Below are positions 49,266-57,749 of a DNA stretch of 64,000 nt, piece by piece. Under the pieces are notes generated by a model. The model searched no databases. It saw nothing but the letters and a program-made list of their open reading frames with translations, and had not been told where the DNA came from. The DNA lies in NCBI RefSeq assembly GCF_040892595.1, contig NZ_JBFRYB010000001.1, positions 2,852,001 to 2,916,000 on the forward strand. The letters run 5' to 3'. Made by a program: the position numbers and the translations under genes. This stretch comes from Zhongshania sp. R06B22. GTDB lineage: Bacteria > Pseudomonadota > Gammaproteobacteria > Pseudomonadales > Spongiibacteraceae. Within the stretch, counting starts at the first letter, position 1. Each line of letters starts with the position of its first letter.

Positions 49266-49509
49266 AGACCCCGGCAAAACTGCCACTGGCTCAAAAGATC
49301 CCTTGCACGGGCTTACCCTAGAAATGGTTATCACTAGGCTGGAAGCGCAATTCGGCTGGGAAGAACTGGGACGCCGCGTAAAGATTAAATGCTTTACCGA
49401 CGACCCTAGCGTGTCCTCTAGCCTGAAATTTCTACGCCGCACCCCATGGGCAAGACAAAAAGTAGAAGCGCTGTATATTCGCAGCCAGCGCTCCGCCCGC
49501 AAGTCCTAA
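49255..49509 (+). CDS. VF530 family (DUF2132) DNA-binding-like protein
   Basis: An 84-residue protein with [39 protein letters not shown] and [20 protein letters not shown], the full VF530 signature. The fold has been solved for a Vibrio member, but the function is not settled. I chose the ATG at 49255; it overlaps the RRM gene by 11 bases. It converges with the molybdoenzyme gene four bases away. Confidence 0.88.
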   Translation: MNAKDPGKTATGSKDPLHGLTLEMVITRLEAQFGWEELGRRVKIKCFTDDPSVSSSLKFLRRTPWARQKVEALYIRSQRSARKS

Positions 49510-49513
49510 GCCA

Positions 49514-51673
49514 TCAGGCGCTAATCGCAGCATCAAGCTTAATAAGTGCAAGTGTCACCGGAACCCCGTTCAGCACAGCATTGCCAGAAAGCTCATCAAT
49601 ATGCATTTCGTCGGTCAGGTCGTTAACACTGACGCCGGCGTGCTCTTCTGCTATTTGCCACTGGGTACCACTAAGCGTATGCCCCCAACCGTGGGGAATA
49701 CTAATTACCCCAGACATCATTTCATCACTAAGCTGCGCCGCCAACTCAACGCTGCCCACCCGTGAGCTTACCTTGACCATATCGCCCTCGGTGATCGCCA
49801 ACTTCTGCGCATCAATGGGATTGATTAAGGCCGTGCAGCGGGGCTTACCTTTTACCAGTCGACGGCTATTGTGCAACCACGAATTATTGCTGCGCACATC
49901 GCGGCGACCGATGAGCAAAAACTGCTCAGGCTTGCTGTCTTGATTAAAGAATTTTGCCTCCACCCGCGCCAAGTCCTTTAGGAAAAAGTCAGCTTCTAGG
50001 TGTATTTTGCGATCGCGATGATACAGCCCCTCTGGCAGGACTGGTTTGAGTGCGCCCAGATCAATGCCGTGGGGAGACTTTTTCAATTTAGTCAGCGACA
50101 AACCTTTGAAGGGATTTAAACCGCCACCATAGGGGCCCTGACGAAGCAGAAACCTAAGTAATCCAGAGGGACCCGCGCGGCGCAGTAACTCCCGACTCAA
50201 CTTATCTTTAAGCCCCTTAGCTGGCTGGAGACGATCTTGTAAGCCAAGCAGAATTTCCCAATCGTGTCTGGCATTGGCCTTTCTTGGGAATAGTGCCTTG
50301 GCATATCTCGCATTATTGCGGACGGCTAATACATTAAAAATAACGTCGTAGTGTTCACGCTCCAGCGGACTCACCGGCGGCAGAATAAAATCTGCATGAC
50401 GACTGCTTTCATTAATATAAAAATCGACAGCAACCAATAAATCTAAGCCCTTAAACGCGCGATCTAACTGTTCACCATTTGGCGTAGACAGCACCGGATT
50501 ACCGGCCATCAACACCATACCCTTAATCTGGCCTGCGCCCGCGGTGGTAATTTCCTCAGACAAAACGGCGACAGGCAACTCGCCGTTAAATTCCGGCAGA
50601 CCGCGAACCCGGCTGTGGAAGCGGCCCATATTGCCGCGGCCACTCTGGGCAAGAATATCGACAGCGGGCTTGGTAAACATTAAGCCCCCCACGCTATCCA
50701 AGCGCCCGGTGAGAATATTAAACAACATAATCAGGTACTGGGTGAGCGTGCCAAACTCTTGCACTGACACGCCCAAACGACCATACATCACCGGTGCCTT
50801 GGCCGCACAAAAATCCGTAACCAAGCCGCGAATAACCTCGGCTGACATACCGGTTTGCGGCGCAACTTTCTCTGGCGTGTATGAGCTAAATTTATCCGCC
50901 AAGCTCATTGGCCCCAGATCTAAATGCTTGGCCAAACTGCCGGTATTCACAAGACCTTCAGCAAATAACACATTAAGCATTGCCAGCAATACCAACACGT
51001 CGCTGCCGGGCCGCACAAAGTGATGGGCATCGGCCAGCTCTGCCGTGGCCGTGCGCCGAGGATCAATAACAATCACTTTACCGCGTTTGCGCACGTCTTT
51101 GAGTCGCTGCTTAACATCCGCCACACTCATAATGCTGCCATTAGAAGCCAGCGGGTTGGCACCCATGATAAGAAAATGATCGGTGTTGTCGATATCGGGG
51201 ACAGGAATTCGCAGCTGATGGCCAAACAACTTCCACGACACAATATGGTGGGGAAGCTGATCTACCGACGTTGCCGAAAACTTATTATTGGTTTTTAGCG
51301 CCCGCAATAGACCACCGCTCATCAAAATGGCCCCGGTGTTGTGAACATTGGGATTACCGAGATAGACGCCCAATGAATCGTTGCCATGCTGGGCTTGCAA
51401 AGATTGAATACGCGCGGCGACTTTGTCTAAAGCCTCGTCCCAAGCCAACTCTCGCCATTCGCCATCGACTTTTTCCATTGGCGTGCGAATACGGTCTGGA
51501 TCTTCGTACAAATCTTTGAGGGCAATCGCCTTAGGGCAGATATGGCCGCGACTAAAGCTGTCGTCCGCATCACCTTTGATGGTGGTTATTTTGTCGTTTT
51601 CCACCGTGATTTCGATACCGCACATGGCTTCACATAAATTGCAGGTACGGAAATGTTTGACTGTAGATCCCAC
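49514..51673 (-). CDS. Molybdopterin-containing oxidoreductase
   Basis: A 719-residue DMSO-reductase superfamily enzyme with an N-terminal 4Fe-4S site (C11, C14, C18 and C46; CNLCEAMCGIEI and HICPKAIALK). Molybdopterin domains follow, including MGANPLASNGSIMS and VIDPRRTATAELADAHH, and a C-terminal domain with VKVSSRVGSVEL. There is no Tat or Sec signal, so it is probably cytoplasmic. No partner electron-transfer subunit lies next to it. The GTG at 51673 is chosen for its GAGGGG site; a GTG 15 bases upstream is possible. The substrate is unknown; assimilatory nitrate reductase and formate dehydrogenase relatives are possible. Confidence 0.88.
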   Translation of the reverse strand: MGSTVKHFRTCNLCEAMCGIEITVENDKITTIKGDADDSFSRGHICPKAIALKDLYEDPDRIRTPMEKVDGEWRELAWDEALDKVAARIQSLQAQHGNDSLGVYLGNPNVHNTGAILMSGGLLRALKTNNKFSATSVDQLPHHIVSWKLFGHQLRIPVPDIDNTDHFLIMGANPLASNGSIMSVADVKQRLKDVRKRGKVIVIDPRRTATAELADAHHFVRPGSDVLVLLAMLNVLFAEGLVNTGSLAKHLDLGPMSLADKFSSYTPEKVAPQTGMSAEVIRGLVTDFCAAKAPVMYGRLGVSVQEFGTLTQYLIMLFNILTGRLDSVGGLMFTKPAVDILAQSGRGNMGRFHSRVRGLPEFNGELPVAVLSEEITTAGAGQIKGMVLMAGNPVLSTPNGEQLDRAFKGLDLLVAVDFYINESSRHADFILPPVSPLEREHYDVIFNVLAVRNNARYAKALFPRKANARHDWEILLGLQDRLQPAKGLKDKLSRELLRRAGPSGLLRFLLRQGPYGGGLNPFKGLSLTKLKKSPHGIDLGALKPVLPEGLYHRDRKIHLEADFFLKDLARVEAKFFNQDSKPEQFLLIGRRDVRSNNSWLHNSRRLVKGKPRCTALINPIDAQKLAITEGDMVKVSSRVGSVELAAQLSDEMMSGVISIPHGWGHTLSGTQWQIAEEHAGVSVNDLTDEMHIDELSGNAVLNGVPVTLALIKLDAAISA

Positions 51674-51984
51674 GGTATCACCCCTCACACATCGTTATTA
51701 TCATTCAGTACGCTGAACCTACGCACAAAGTAGCTCGATGTTATCAGCGATTACACCCAATTAGCTAATTTCGATAAAATTTGCGCCATAGCTCTACGAC
51801 ACATTGCTAGGAATACCACCTAAGATGCTAAGCTGGCGGCGATAGATCACCTTAGCCTTTCTATAAAGATCATTCACACTAAACGACGCTCCCATACAAA
51901 ACGATTTATGTCACAGCCGCAAAGATGTTCGGCATAAAATTTGCAAGCACAAAAAGACCATGAAAACGACAAAAAGTAGGTGAT
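51674..51984. other. Divergent intergenic region
   Basis: About 310 bases between the molybdoenzyme and the AraC-like gene. There is no convincing reading frame. It must hold both promoters; a TAAAAT box near 51936 may serve the AraC-like gene, but no good -35 pairs with it. Confidence 0.5.
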
Positions 51985-53040
51985 ATGAAGCAAACTCTGA
52001 CTGAAGACGAGGATGTCCTCCACGCGTTGTTTGAAGCGTGTAAAAGTCTAGGCATTGATCTCAAGGACGCCGCGAGTAAATCAGGCCTACCCGCCAAATT
52101 ACTGACATTACCCAATCATTTTGTGCCCAGTCATCTACTTAACTACCTACTTGAAAACATCGCCAAGAAATACCACTGCCAAGACTTCGCCCTCCACCTA
52201 GCGAACAAACTTCAAACACCAGAGCTGGGCCTACCCACCACCGTAATGTCACTGAGCTCTGACTTTAAAACCGGACTAGAGCACGCTAGCCACTACAGCG
52301 CGTACTATCAAGACACTGGATATTGGCGCCACGAAATATGCGACGAGCAAGTTACGCTCGTCAAGTCTGCCAATAGTCTCAGCAGCAAGTATTACCGCCA
52401 GCGGAATTTACTTGGCACGGCACAGATGTTTTTGCTGCTAAACACGCTGTCCAGCCATCTCTGGCAACCCAAAAAAGTCTGCTTTAGCTTTTCCGATCCC
52501 GGCGCCAATTTTTCCGACACCTTCCACGAGTTCTTTGATTGCGAACTTATTTTTGATCAGCCAAATGACAGCATTTCCTTTCCTGCGGATTATTTGGAAT
52601 TCAGCATTAGCAGCAGTGATCCCATGCTCTTGCGGAGCATGGAAGTACACATAAGGGGCTTGCAAGAGGAGTTACTTCAGGGCCGTGATGTCGTAGAACG
52701 CGCCCGTTTACTCATAGATGAACGCCTGAGGTTTTCCCATTGTTCTGAGGAGGAGCTGGCATTTTATATGAAGCTGTCCACCGCCGAATTGCGGAGTGAA
52801 CTTGGACAAGCCAATACAAATTTTAAGCAGCTAGTTGAGCAGCAGATAAGTGATAGAGCGGCATTTTACACCGAACGCTGCCATGTCCCCATGGATATCG
52901 TTCTCTCCTCGCTAATGCCATACGATGAGGACCGACTATACGAGCTACTTAAAGAGAGAGAAAAGGATCCCACTGAACCGACCTTGAGACAGGACGACAT
53001 TATAAGAGGCGGTATCAGCAAACCACCCTCGACCCACTAA
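51985..53040 (+). CDS. AraC-like protein with eroded DNA-binding domain
   Basis: A 351-residue protein whose N-terminal two thirds match the arabinose-binding-like domain of AraC regulators (ALFEACKSLGIDLKDAASKSGLP and FHEFFDCELIFDQPNDSISFP). The C-terminal region starts with VVERARLLIDERL and SEEELAFYMKLSTAELRSEL, where basic residues normal in the first recognition helix are lost. The second helix-turn-helix is replaced by LSSLMPYDEDRLYELLKERE. It probably no longer binds DNA normally and may act as a ligand-binding partner or be decaying, although the frame is intact. It is divergent from the molybdoenzyme. Confidence 0.75.
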   Translation: MKQTLTEDEDVLHALFEACKSLGIDLKDAASKSGLPAKLLTLPNHFVPSHLLNYLLENIAKKYHCQDFALHLANKLQTPELGLPTTVMSLSSDFKTGLEHASHYSAYYQDTGYWRHEICDEQVTLVKSANSLSSKYYRQRNLLGTAQMFLLLNTLSSHLWQPKKVCFSFSDPGANFSDTFHEFFDCELIFDQPNDSISFPADYLEFSISSSDPMLLRSMEVHIRGLQEELLQGRDVVERARLLIDERLRFSHCSEEELAFYMKLSTAELRSELGQANTNFKQLVEQQISDRAAFYTERCHVPMDIVLSSLMPYDEDRLYELLKEREKDPTEPTLRQDDIIRGGISKPPSTH

Positions 53041-53070
53041 TCAAGCACCAAGAATTATAATTAAGATGTA

Positions 53071-53105
53071 AAAAAGCCGGAGTGTTTAGCTCCGGCTTTT
53101 TTATT
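53071..53105. terminator. Bidirectional rho-independent terminator
   Basis: A 7-bp stem GCCGGAG/CTCCGGC with a seven-base loop lies between an A-run and a T-run, so it can work on both strands. It lies between the convergent AraC-like and sat genes. Confidence 0.9.
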
Positions 53106-53134
53106 TACCCTATCTATCGATGGCGCCTTAGCGA

Positions 53135-54331
53135 TTAAGCCTTAGCATCTTCAATTTGATAGTAATCCATCAGAATTTTAGCCACTTCTGGGCGTGAAAA
53201 TTCTGGCGGTGGCGCAATGCCATTACCCAACATTTCACGTACTTTGGTGCCTGACAGCAAAACAAAGTCTTCTTTATCGTGATCTGGTGCATCGCGCATC
53301 ATCACTACTTTATCGAGTTTCTTCGAGTATGCGGTGTGGTCTGCACGATAGATTTCGATATCCATTGCACCCGCTGGCACTTTCTCATCGAAAATTGTCT
53401 GTGCGTCGAAACCGCCGTAGTAGTCACCTACACCGGCGTGATCACGACCGACAATCAGGTGAGTACAACCACAGTTTTGACGGAACAAGGCGTGCAGCAC
53501 TGCTTCACGTGGGCCAGCGTACAACATATCGAAGCCGTAACCAGTGATCATTACCGTGTTCTTGGGGAAGTAGACATCAACCATTTTACGGATAGACGCG
53601 TCACGTACGTGAGCAGGAATATCGCCAGGTTTCAATTGACCCAATAGCATGTGGATCAAAATACCGTCGGTGCCAAGGTCTTCCATAGCCATGCGGCAAA
53701 GTTCTTCATGCGCGCGGTGCATTGGGTTACGGGTTTGGAAGGCAACAACTTTTTCCCAGCCACGCTCAGCAATTTCATTGCGAATCTCAACCGCAGTGCG
53801 GAAAGTATCGGGGAAATCAGCTTGGAAATAAGAGAAGTTCAAAACCTGAATAGGACCTGACAACAAAGTGTTGCCCTGCGCCTTAAAGGTTTGCACACCT
53901 GGGTGCTTATCATCCAAGGTGCCAAAAATATTCTCGGCCATGAAATCGATTTGCTCAGCGCTAACCGCTTCAACTGCTTCCACGTCCATAATGGCAAGAA
54001 CAGGGTTACCTTGAACATTGGGGTCGCGCAGAGCAATACGCTGACCGGCAGTGATGCCTTGGGCGTCTTTACTCAGGTTCACAATAGGCACGGGCCAGAA
54101 AAGACCTTCGGTAGTGCAAAGATCTTTAGCCACTGCCATCGAGTCGGCCAGGTTCATATAGCCTTTTAGCGGCGTGAAATACCCTGCACCCAGCATCACC
54201 GCGTTGGCGGCCGCAGCAGAGCTAATTAGAAGCGATGGCAATGTTTCCGCTTCCGCATTTAGGGCATGGTGTTTTTCGGTGTCGTATACAAATAATGGGC
54301 TTAACTCATCAGCACCATGTGGCTTAATCAT
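53135..54331 (-). CDS. sat: Sulfate adenylyltransferase (ATP sulfurylase)
   Basis: Makes adenosine 5'-phosphosulfate (APS) from ATP and sulfate. The 398-residue homo-oligomeric form has a PUA-like N-terminus (PHGADELSPLFV). The catalytic motif QTRNPMHRAH spans residues 199-208 and VGRDHAGVGDYYGG follows at 294-307. This Sat form differs from the CysDN heterodimer of enterobacteria. Pairing with cysC points to assimilation or sulfate ester making; no dissimilatory genes are near. It follows cysC by 83 bp. Confidence 0.95.
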   Translation of the reverse strand: MIKPHGADELSPLFVYDTEKHHALNAEAETLPSLLISSAAAANAVMLGAGYFTPLKGYMNLADSMAVAKDLCTTEGLFWPVPIVNLSKDAQGITAGQRIALRDPNVQGNPVLAIMDVEAVEAVSAEQIDFMAENIFGTLDDKHPGVQTFKAQGNTLLSGPIQVLNFSYFQADFPDTFRTAVEIRNEIAERGWEKVVAFQTRNPMHRAHEELCRMAMEDLGTDGILIHMLLGQLKPGDIPAHVRDASIRKMVDVYFPKNTVMITGYGFDMLYAGPREAVLHALFRQNCGCTHLIVGRDHAGVGDYYGGFDAQTIFDEKVPAGAMDIEIYRADHTAYSKKLDKVVMMRDAPDHDKEDFVLLSGTKVREMLGNGIAPPPEFSRPEVAKILMDYYQIEDAKA

Positions 54332-54414
54332 TTACTGTACTCCCTTAAAAAATAAGTATGTCTATATTTGCTAGTGAACAAAGCATATGAAACCGCTGTT
54401 TAATCAGGGGCTTC

Positions 54415-55026
54415 TTAGATAATGCCGCGCTCAGTCATCATCGCTAATAGGATCTCGACCTCTTCTTCCAAGCTCTGCTCGTGGCTATTCAATACCAGCT
54501 CGGCATTCAGTGGCGCTTCGTAGGGATCAGAAATACCGGTAAAGTTTTTGATTTCACCCGCGCGGGCTTTTTTGTATAGTCCTTTTGGATCGCGCTGCTC
54601 AGCAACATCCAGTGGCACATCAACAAATACTTCAAAGAAAGCCATCTCACCAGCGTCATGCAATTCGCGAACGATATCGCGGTCAGCGCGGTAAGGGCTT
54701 ACAAAGCTAGACAAAACGATAACGCCAGTGTCCACAAACAGCTTAGAAATCTCACCGATACGGCGTATATTTTCTGTGCGATCTTCCGCACTAAAACCCA
54801 GGTTTTTATTGATACCCAAGCGAATATTATCGCCATCTAAACGGTAGCAAAGGTGCCCCTTCTCCATCAGTGCTTTTTCCAAGGCCACTGCAACGGTGCT
54901 TTTGCCACTGCCAGACAAACCCGTGAACCACAGGGTCGCGCCCTTTTGCTTCAATAAGGTGTTGCGATCTTCGCGGCTGACTTCGCCATCATGCCAATAC
55001 ACATTCGTTGCTTTAACGTCGGTCAT
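54415..55026 (-). CDS. cysC: Adenylylsulfate kinase
   Basis: Phosphorylates APS to PAPS for sulfate reduction or sulfation. The 203-residue protein has the P-loop GLSGSGKST at residues 36-44, LDGDNIRLGINKNLGFS, SSFVSPYRADRDIVRE and FVDVPLDVAEQRDPKGLYKKA. It is the first gene of the cysC-sat pair, divergent from a LysR regulator with an inverted repeat in the shared 222-bp region. Confidence 0.96.
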   Translation of the reverse strand: MTDVKATNVYWHDGEVSREDRNTLLKQKGATLWFTGLSGSGKSTVAVALEKALMEKGHLCYRLDGDNIRLGINKNLGFSAEDRTENIRRIGEISKLFVDTGVIVLSSFVSPYRADRDIVRELHDAGEMAFFEVFVDVPLDVAEQRDPKGLYKKARAGEIKNFTGISDPYEAPLNAELVLNSHEQSLEEEVEILLAMMTERGII

Positions 55027-55164
55027 TCTTCCATCTCCACGGCTAATACTAAATCATGATCTTTACTATGGCCGCTGCGTTTAAACCCGCAAAGCGACCT
55101 AGTGCTAACAGGCCGCCATACTAAAAGTATTTTTATCACAAGTAAAACGGGATATTATTATAGT

Positions 55165-55187
55165 TAGTATCGATTTTATAGATACTA
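55165..55187. promoter_or_regulatory. Candidate LysR operator in the cysC/LysR intergenic region
   Basis: A perfect inverted repeat TAGTATC / GATACTA with a nine-base AT-rich centre lies 61 bp upstream of the LysR ATG and about 140 bp upstream of cysC. Size and dyad form fit LysR-type sites, though the textbook T-N11-A core is only one possible reading. Binding is inferred. Confidence 0.6.
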
Positions 55188-55248
55188 TGAGCTTTCAGGT
55201 GAAAAGCTAAAACTGGCTATCACGGGCCAAGAGTAAAGAGGTATCACC

Positions 55249-56130
55249 ATGAATTTTACTATTCGTCAGCTGGAAATATTCCTGTCGGTCGCCAAATATC
55301 AAAGTGTTTCTAAGGCCGCTGATACGCTCTGCCTGTCCCAATCGGCTGCCAGCGCAGCGCTGCAAACCTTAGAAAAGGCCTATGGCGTCAATTTATTTGA
55401 TCGCCAAGGCAATAAAATCAAACTCAATGCCATCGGTCATACCCTGCGCAAAGAAGCCGAAACCTTATTTGCCCATTGCCAGCAATTTGACGACGCCTTA
55501 AAACGCCATGCGGATATCGGCCATCTGCGGGTTGGCGCCAGTTTCACCATTGGCAATCACCTCGTGGTGCGTTACCTAGCCGATTATCTCAACAACTACC
55601 CAGATGCGGATGTTCAGTTTGATACCGCCAACACCCCCGATATTGTCGCCAAGGTGCTTAATTACGAGGTTGACGTGGGTATGATTGAACGAGAGGTCCA
55701 GCACCGTGAACTAGAGCTGATTCCGTGGAAAGAAGACGAGCTGGTCGTCTTTTGTAGCGCCTCGCACCCGCTGGCAAAAAAAGGCGTTCTCAAGGATAAA
55801 GATATAAGAGAAGCCCGCTGGATTTTACGCGAACCGGATTCCGGTGCCCGCCATACCTTTGACCGCGCCCTTGCCGGGCTATTACCAGATATTGAAATTT
55901 ATCGGGAATTCAAACACAACGAGGCCATCAAAAGCGCAGTGGAATCTGGCTTAGGCATAGGCTGTCTATCTAAGGTGGTATTGCAAAACGACTTTCGCAA
56001 CGGCGACTTAGTGCCGCTGACCTTGGCCAACCGCGATATGACTCGAACCTTTTACTTCGCCCTACCCAAGCAGCGGCATAAAAAAGCCGCCGTTGAGTAT
56101 TGGATAGAGCTCTGTAAAAGCATGAACTAG
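55249..56130 (+). CDS. LysR-family transcriptional regulator
   Basis: A 293-residue regulator with an N-terminal winged helix-turn-helix (FTIRQLEIFLSVAKYQSV, then LSQSAASAALQTLEKAYG) and a LysR substrate-binding domain from about residue 90 (GHLRVGASFTIGNHLVVRYL). It resembles the CysL/YeiE/CbbR-type group, not classic CysB. Its divergent position next to cysC-sat suggests sulfur control, but that is an inference. It converges with the acyl-CoA ligase downstream. Confidence 0.9.
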   Translation: MNFTIRQLEIFLSVAKYQSVSKAADTLCLSQSAASAALQTLEKAYGVNLFDRQGNKIKLNAIGHTLRKEAETLFAHCQQFDDALKRHADIGHLRVGASFTIGNHLVVRYLADYLNNYPDADVQFDTANTPDIVAKVLNYEVDVGMIEREVQHRELELIPWKEDELVVFCSASHPLAKKGVLKDKDIREARWILREPDSGARHTFDRALAGLLPDIEIYREFKHNEAIKSAVESGLGIGCLSKVVLQNDFRNGDLVPLTLANRDMTRTFYFALPKQRHKKAAVEYWIELCKSMN

Positions 56131-56152
56131 GACAAAGACCTATCTAGAGCAT

Positions 56153-57706
56153 TCACGCGATAGGTGGATATTTTTCCTCCATCATCACTCGAATATCTTT
56201 CTTCAAAACTTTACCTGTTGGGTTACGTGGCAGGGCCGCGATATATTCCACCTTGCGGGGAATCTTGTATCCTGCCAATTTGCCGCGACAAAACTCGGTG
56301 AGTTCTTCTGCGCTAAGCTCTGGCTGGCCACCGGCCACCAACACCGCCAGGGGAATCTCGCCCCACTTTTGATCCGGCACGCCAATTACCGCCACATCTT
56401 GAATGTGATCGTGAGACATTAATAAGTTTTCAATTTCAGCCGGATAAATATTCTCGCCGCCAGATATGATCATGTCTTTAAGGCGGTCTTGAATATAGAT
56501 ATATCCCTCTTCATCCATACGGCCGGCATCACCGGTATGCAGCCAACCATCAACAACGGTTTTGGCAGTCGCTTCAGGATTCTTCCAATAGCCCTGCATA
56601 ATCTGCGGACCTTTTGCAACGATTTCGCCTATTTCACCCAGAGGCAGATCCTGACCTTCATTGCCTACTATTTTAATGTCGGTGCCAAACACCGCGCGTC
56701 CGCATGAGCGCAATAAATCAGGACGGCCAGCTAGGGCCTTTTTGTGATCTTCTGCGGTGAGGAAGGTCAGTGCCATCGTCGATTCAGTTTGGCCGTAGCC
56801 CTGCACAAAATCACAACCAAAGGCCGCCATACACTCCTTCAGCAAAGACTCTGAAATCGGCGAAGCGCCATAATTAATAGTATGTAGTTCGGAGAAATCA
56901 TAATCTTTGATGTTGGGCACCATCGCCAAAGAGAACTGCAGCATCACCGGAATAACGGCCACCACGCTGATATTTTCTTTGGAAATAGTTTCGATCATAC
57001 CCACTGGATCATAGTCGCTATGAATAATCATAGAGCCGCCGTAGATCACCCCCAGCAGGGAGCCGACCAGACCGACCGCATGGAAGGTGGGGGCAATAAC
57101 CAAGCTGCGCTCGCCAACCCGACTACCTTTACCCGTGGTCATGGGTGCCTGATAGGCATTAGCAAGAACATTGTAGTGATTTACCAGCACACCTTTAGGC
57201 AAGCCAGTGGTGCCACTGGTATACATTTGAAACAAAATATCGTCGCCGTTTATCTCGACTTCAGTCAATGTTGCAGGACTTAGCAACCAGTTCTCCAGCT
57301 GCGGAGCCGCTTCATCGCTATCCATGCAAATACAAGTGGTAGCGCGCAAGTAATCACCGCGAAGGCTGTCGAACTCCTTGTCAAAAAACAGCATTTGAAC
57401 ATCTGCATTACTGGCGATAAATTCGACTTCCGCCGGCGCCAATCGGTAATTCAAGCCAACCACCACCGCACCAATGCGCGCGCAGGCTAGGAAGACACAC
57501 AAATTATCGACTGAGTTCTTGGCCAAAATGGCCACTCGATCACCCTTTTTAATCCCACTGCTCTGAATATGCGCGGCAATCACAGCGGTATAGTCCCAGG
57601 CCTGGGCGTAATTCAGGGTCTTTTTACTATCGCTGGCCATCATCATGTCGCCGCGAATACCGGCATGAAACTTAGTATGGTCATTCAAATTATTAAATAA
57701 CTTCAT
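56153..57706 (-). CDS. Acyl-CoA synthetase (AMP-forming)
   Basis: A 517-residue ANL enzyme probably feeding the downstream beta-oxidation-like genes. Motifs: MYTSGTTGLPKGVLVNHYN, GYGQTESTMALTFL, GWLHTGDAGRMDEEGYIYI, DMIISGGENIYPAEIE and the catalytic lysine in LPRNPTGKVLKKDIR. The ATG at 57706 follows AGAGGA; a GTG three bases upstream is less likely. It is the last gene of the minus-strand acyl-CoA block in this window. Chain length is not readable. Confidence 0.9.
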   Translation of the reverse strand: MKLFNNLNDHTKFHAGIRGDMMMASDSKKTLNYAQAWDYTAVIAAHIQSSGIKKGDRVAILAKNSVDNLCVFLACARIGAVVVGLNYRLAPAEVEFIASNADVQMLFFDKEFDSLRGDYLRATTCICMDSDEAAPQLENWLLSPATLTEVEINGDDILFQMYTSGTTGLPKGVLVNHYNVLANAYQAPMTTGKGSRVGERSLVIAPTFHAVGLVGSLLGVIYGGSMIIHSDYDPVGMIETISKENISVVAVIPVMLQFSLAMVPNIKDYDFSELHTINYGASPISESLLKECMAAFGCDFVQGYGQTESTMALTFLTAEDHKKALAGRPDLLRSCGRAVFGTDIKIVGNEGQDLPLGEIGEIVAKGPQIMQGYWKNPEATAKTVVDGWLHTGDAGRMDEEGYIYIQDRLKDMIISGGENIYPAEIENLLMSHDHIQDVAVIGVPDQKWGEIPLAVLVAGGQPELSAEELTEFCRGKLAGYKIPRKVEYIAALPRNPTGKVLKKDIRVMMEEKYPPIA

Positions 57707-57749
57707 CACATTCCTCTGTTTTTCTCTTTATTATTTAAGCCTACATAGC

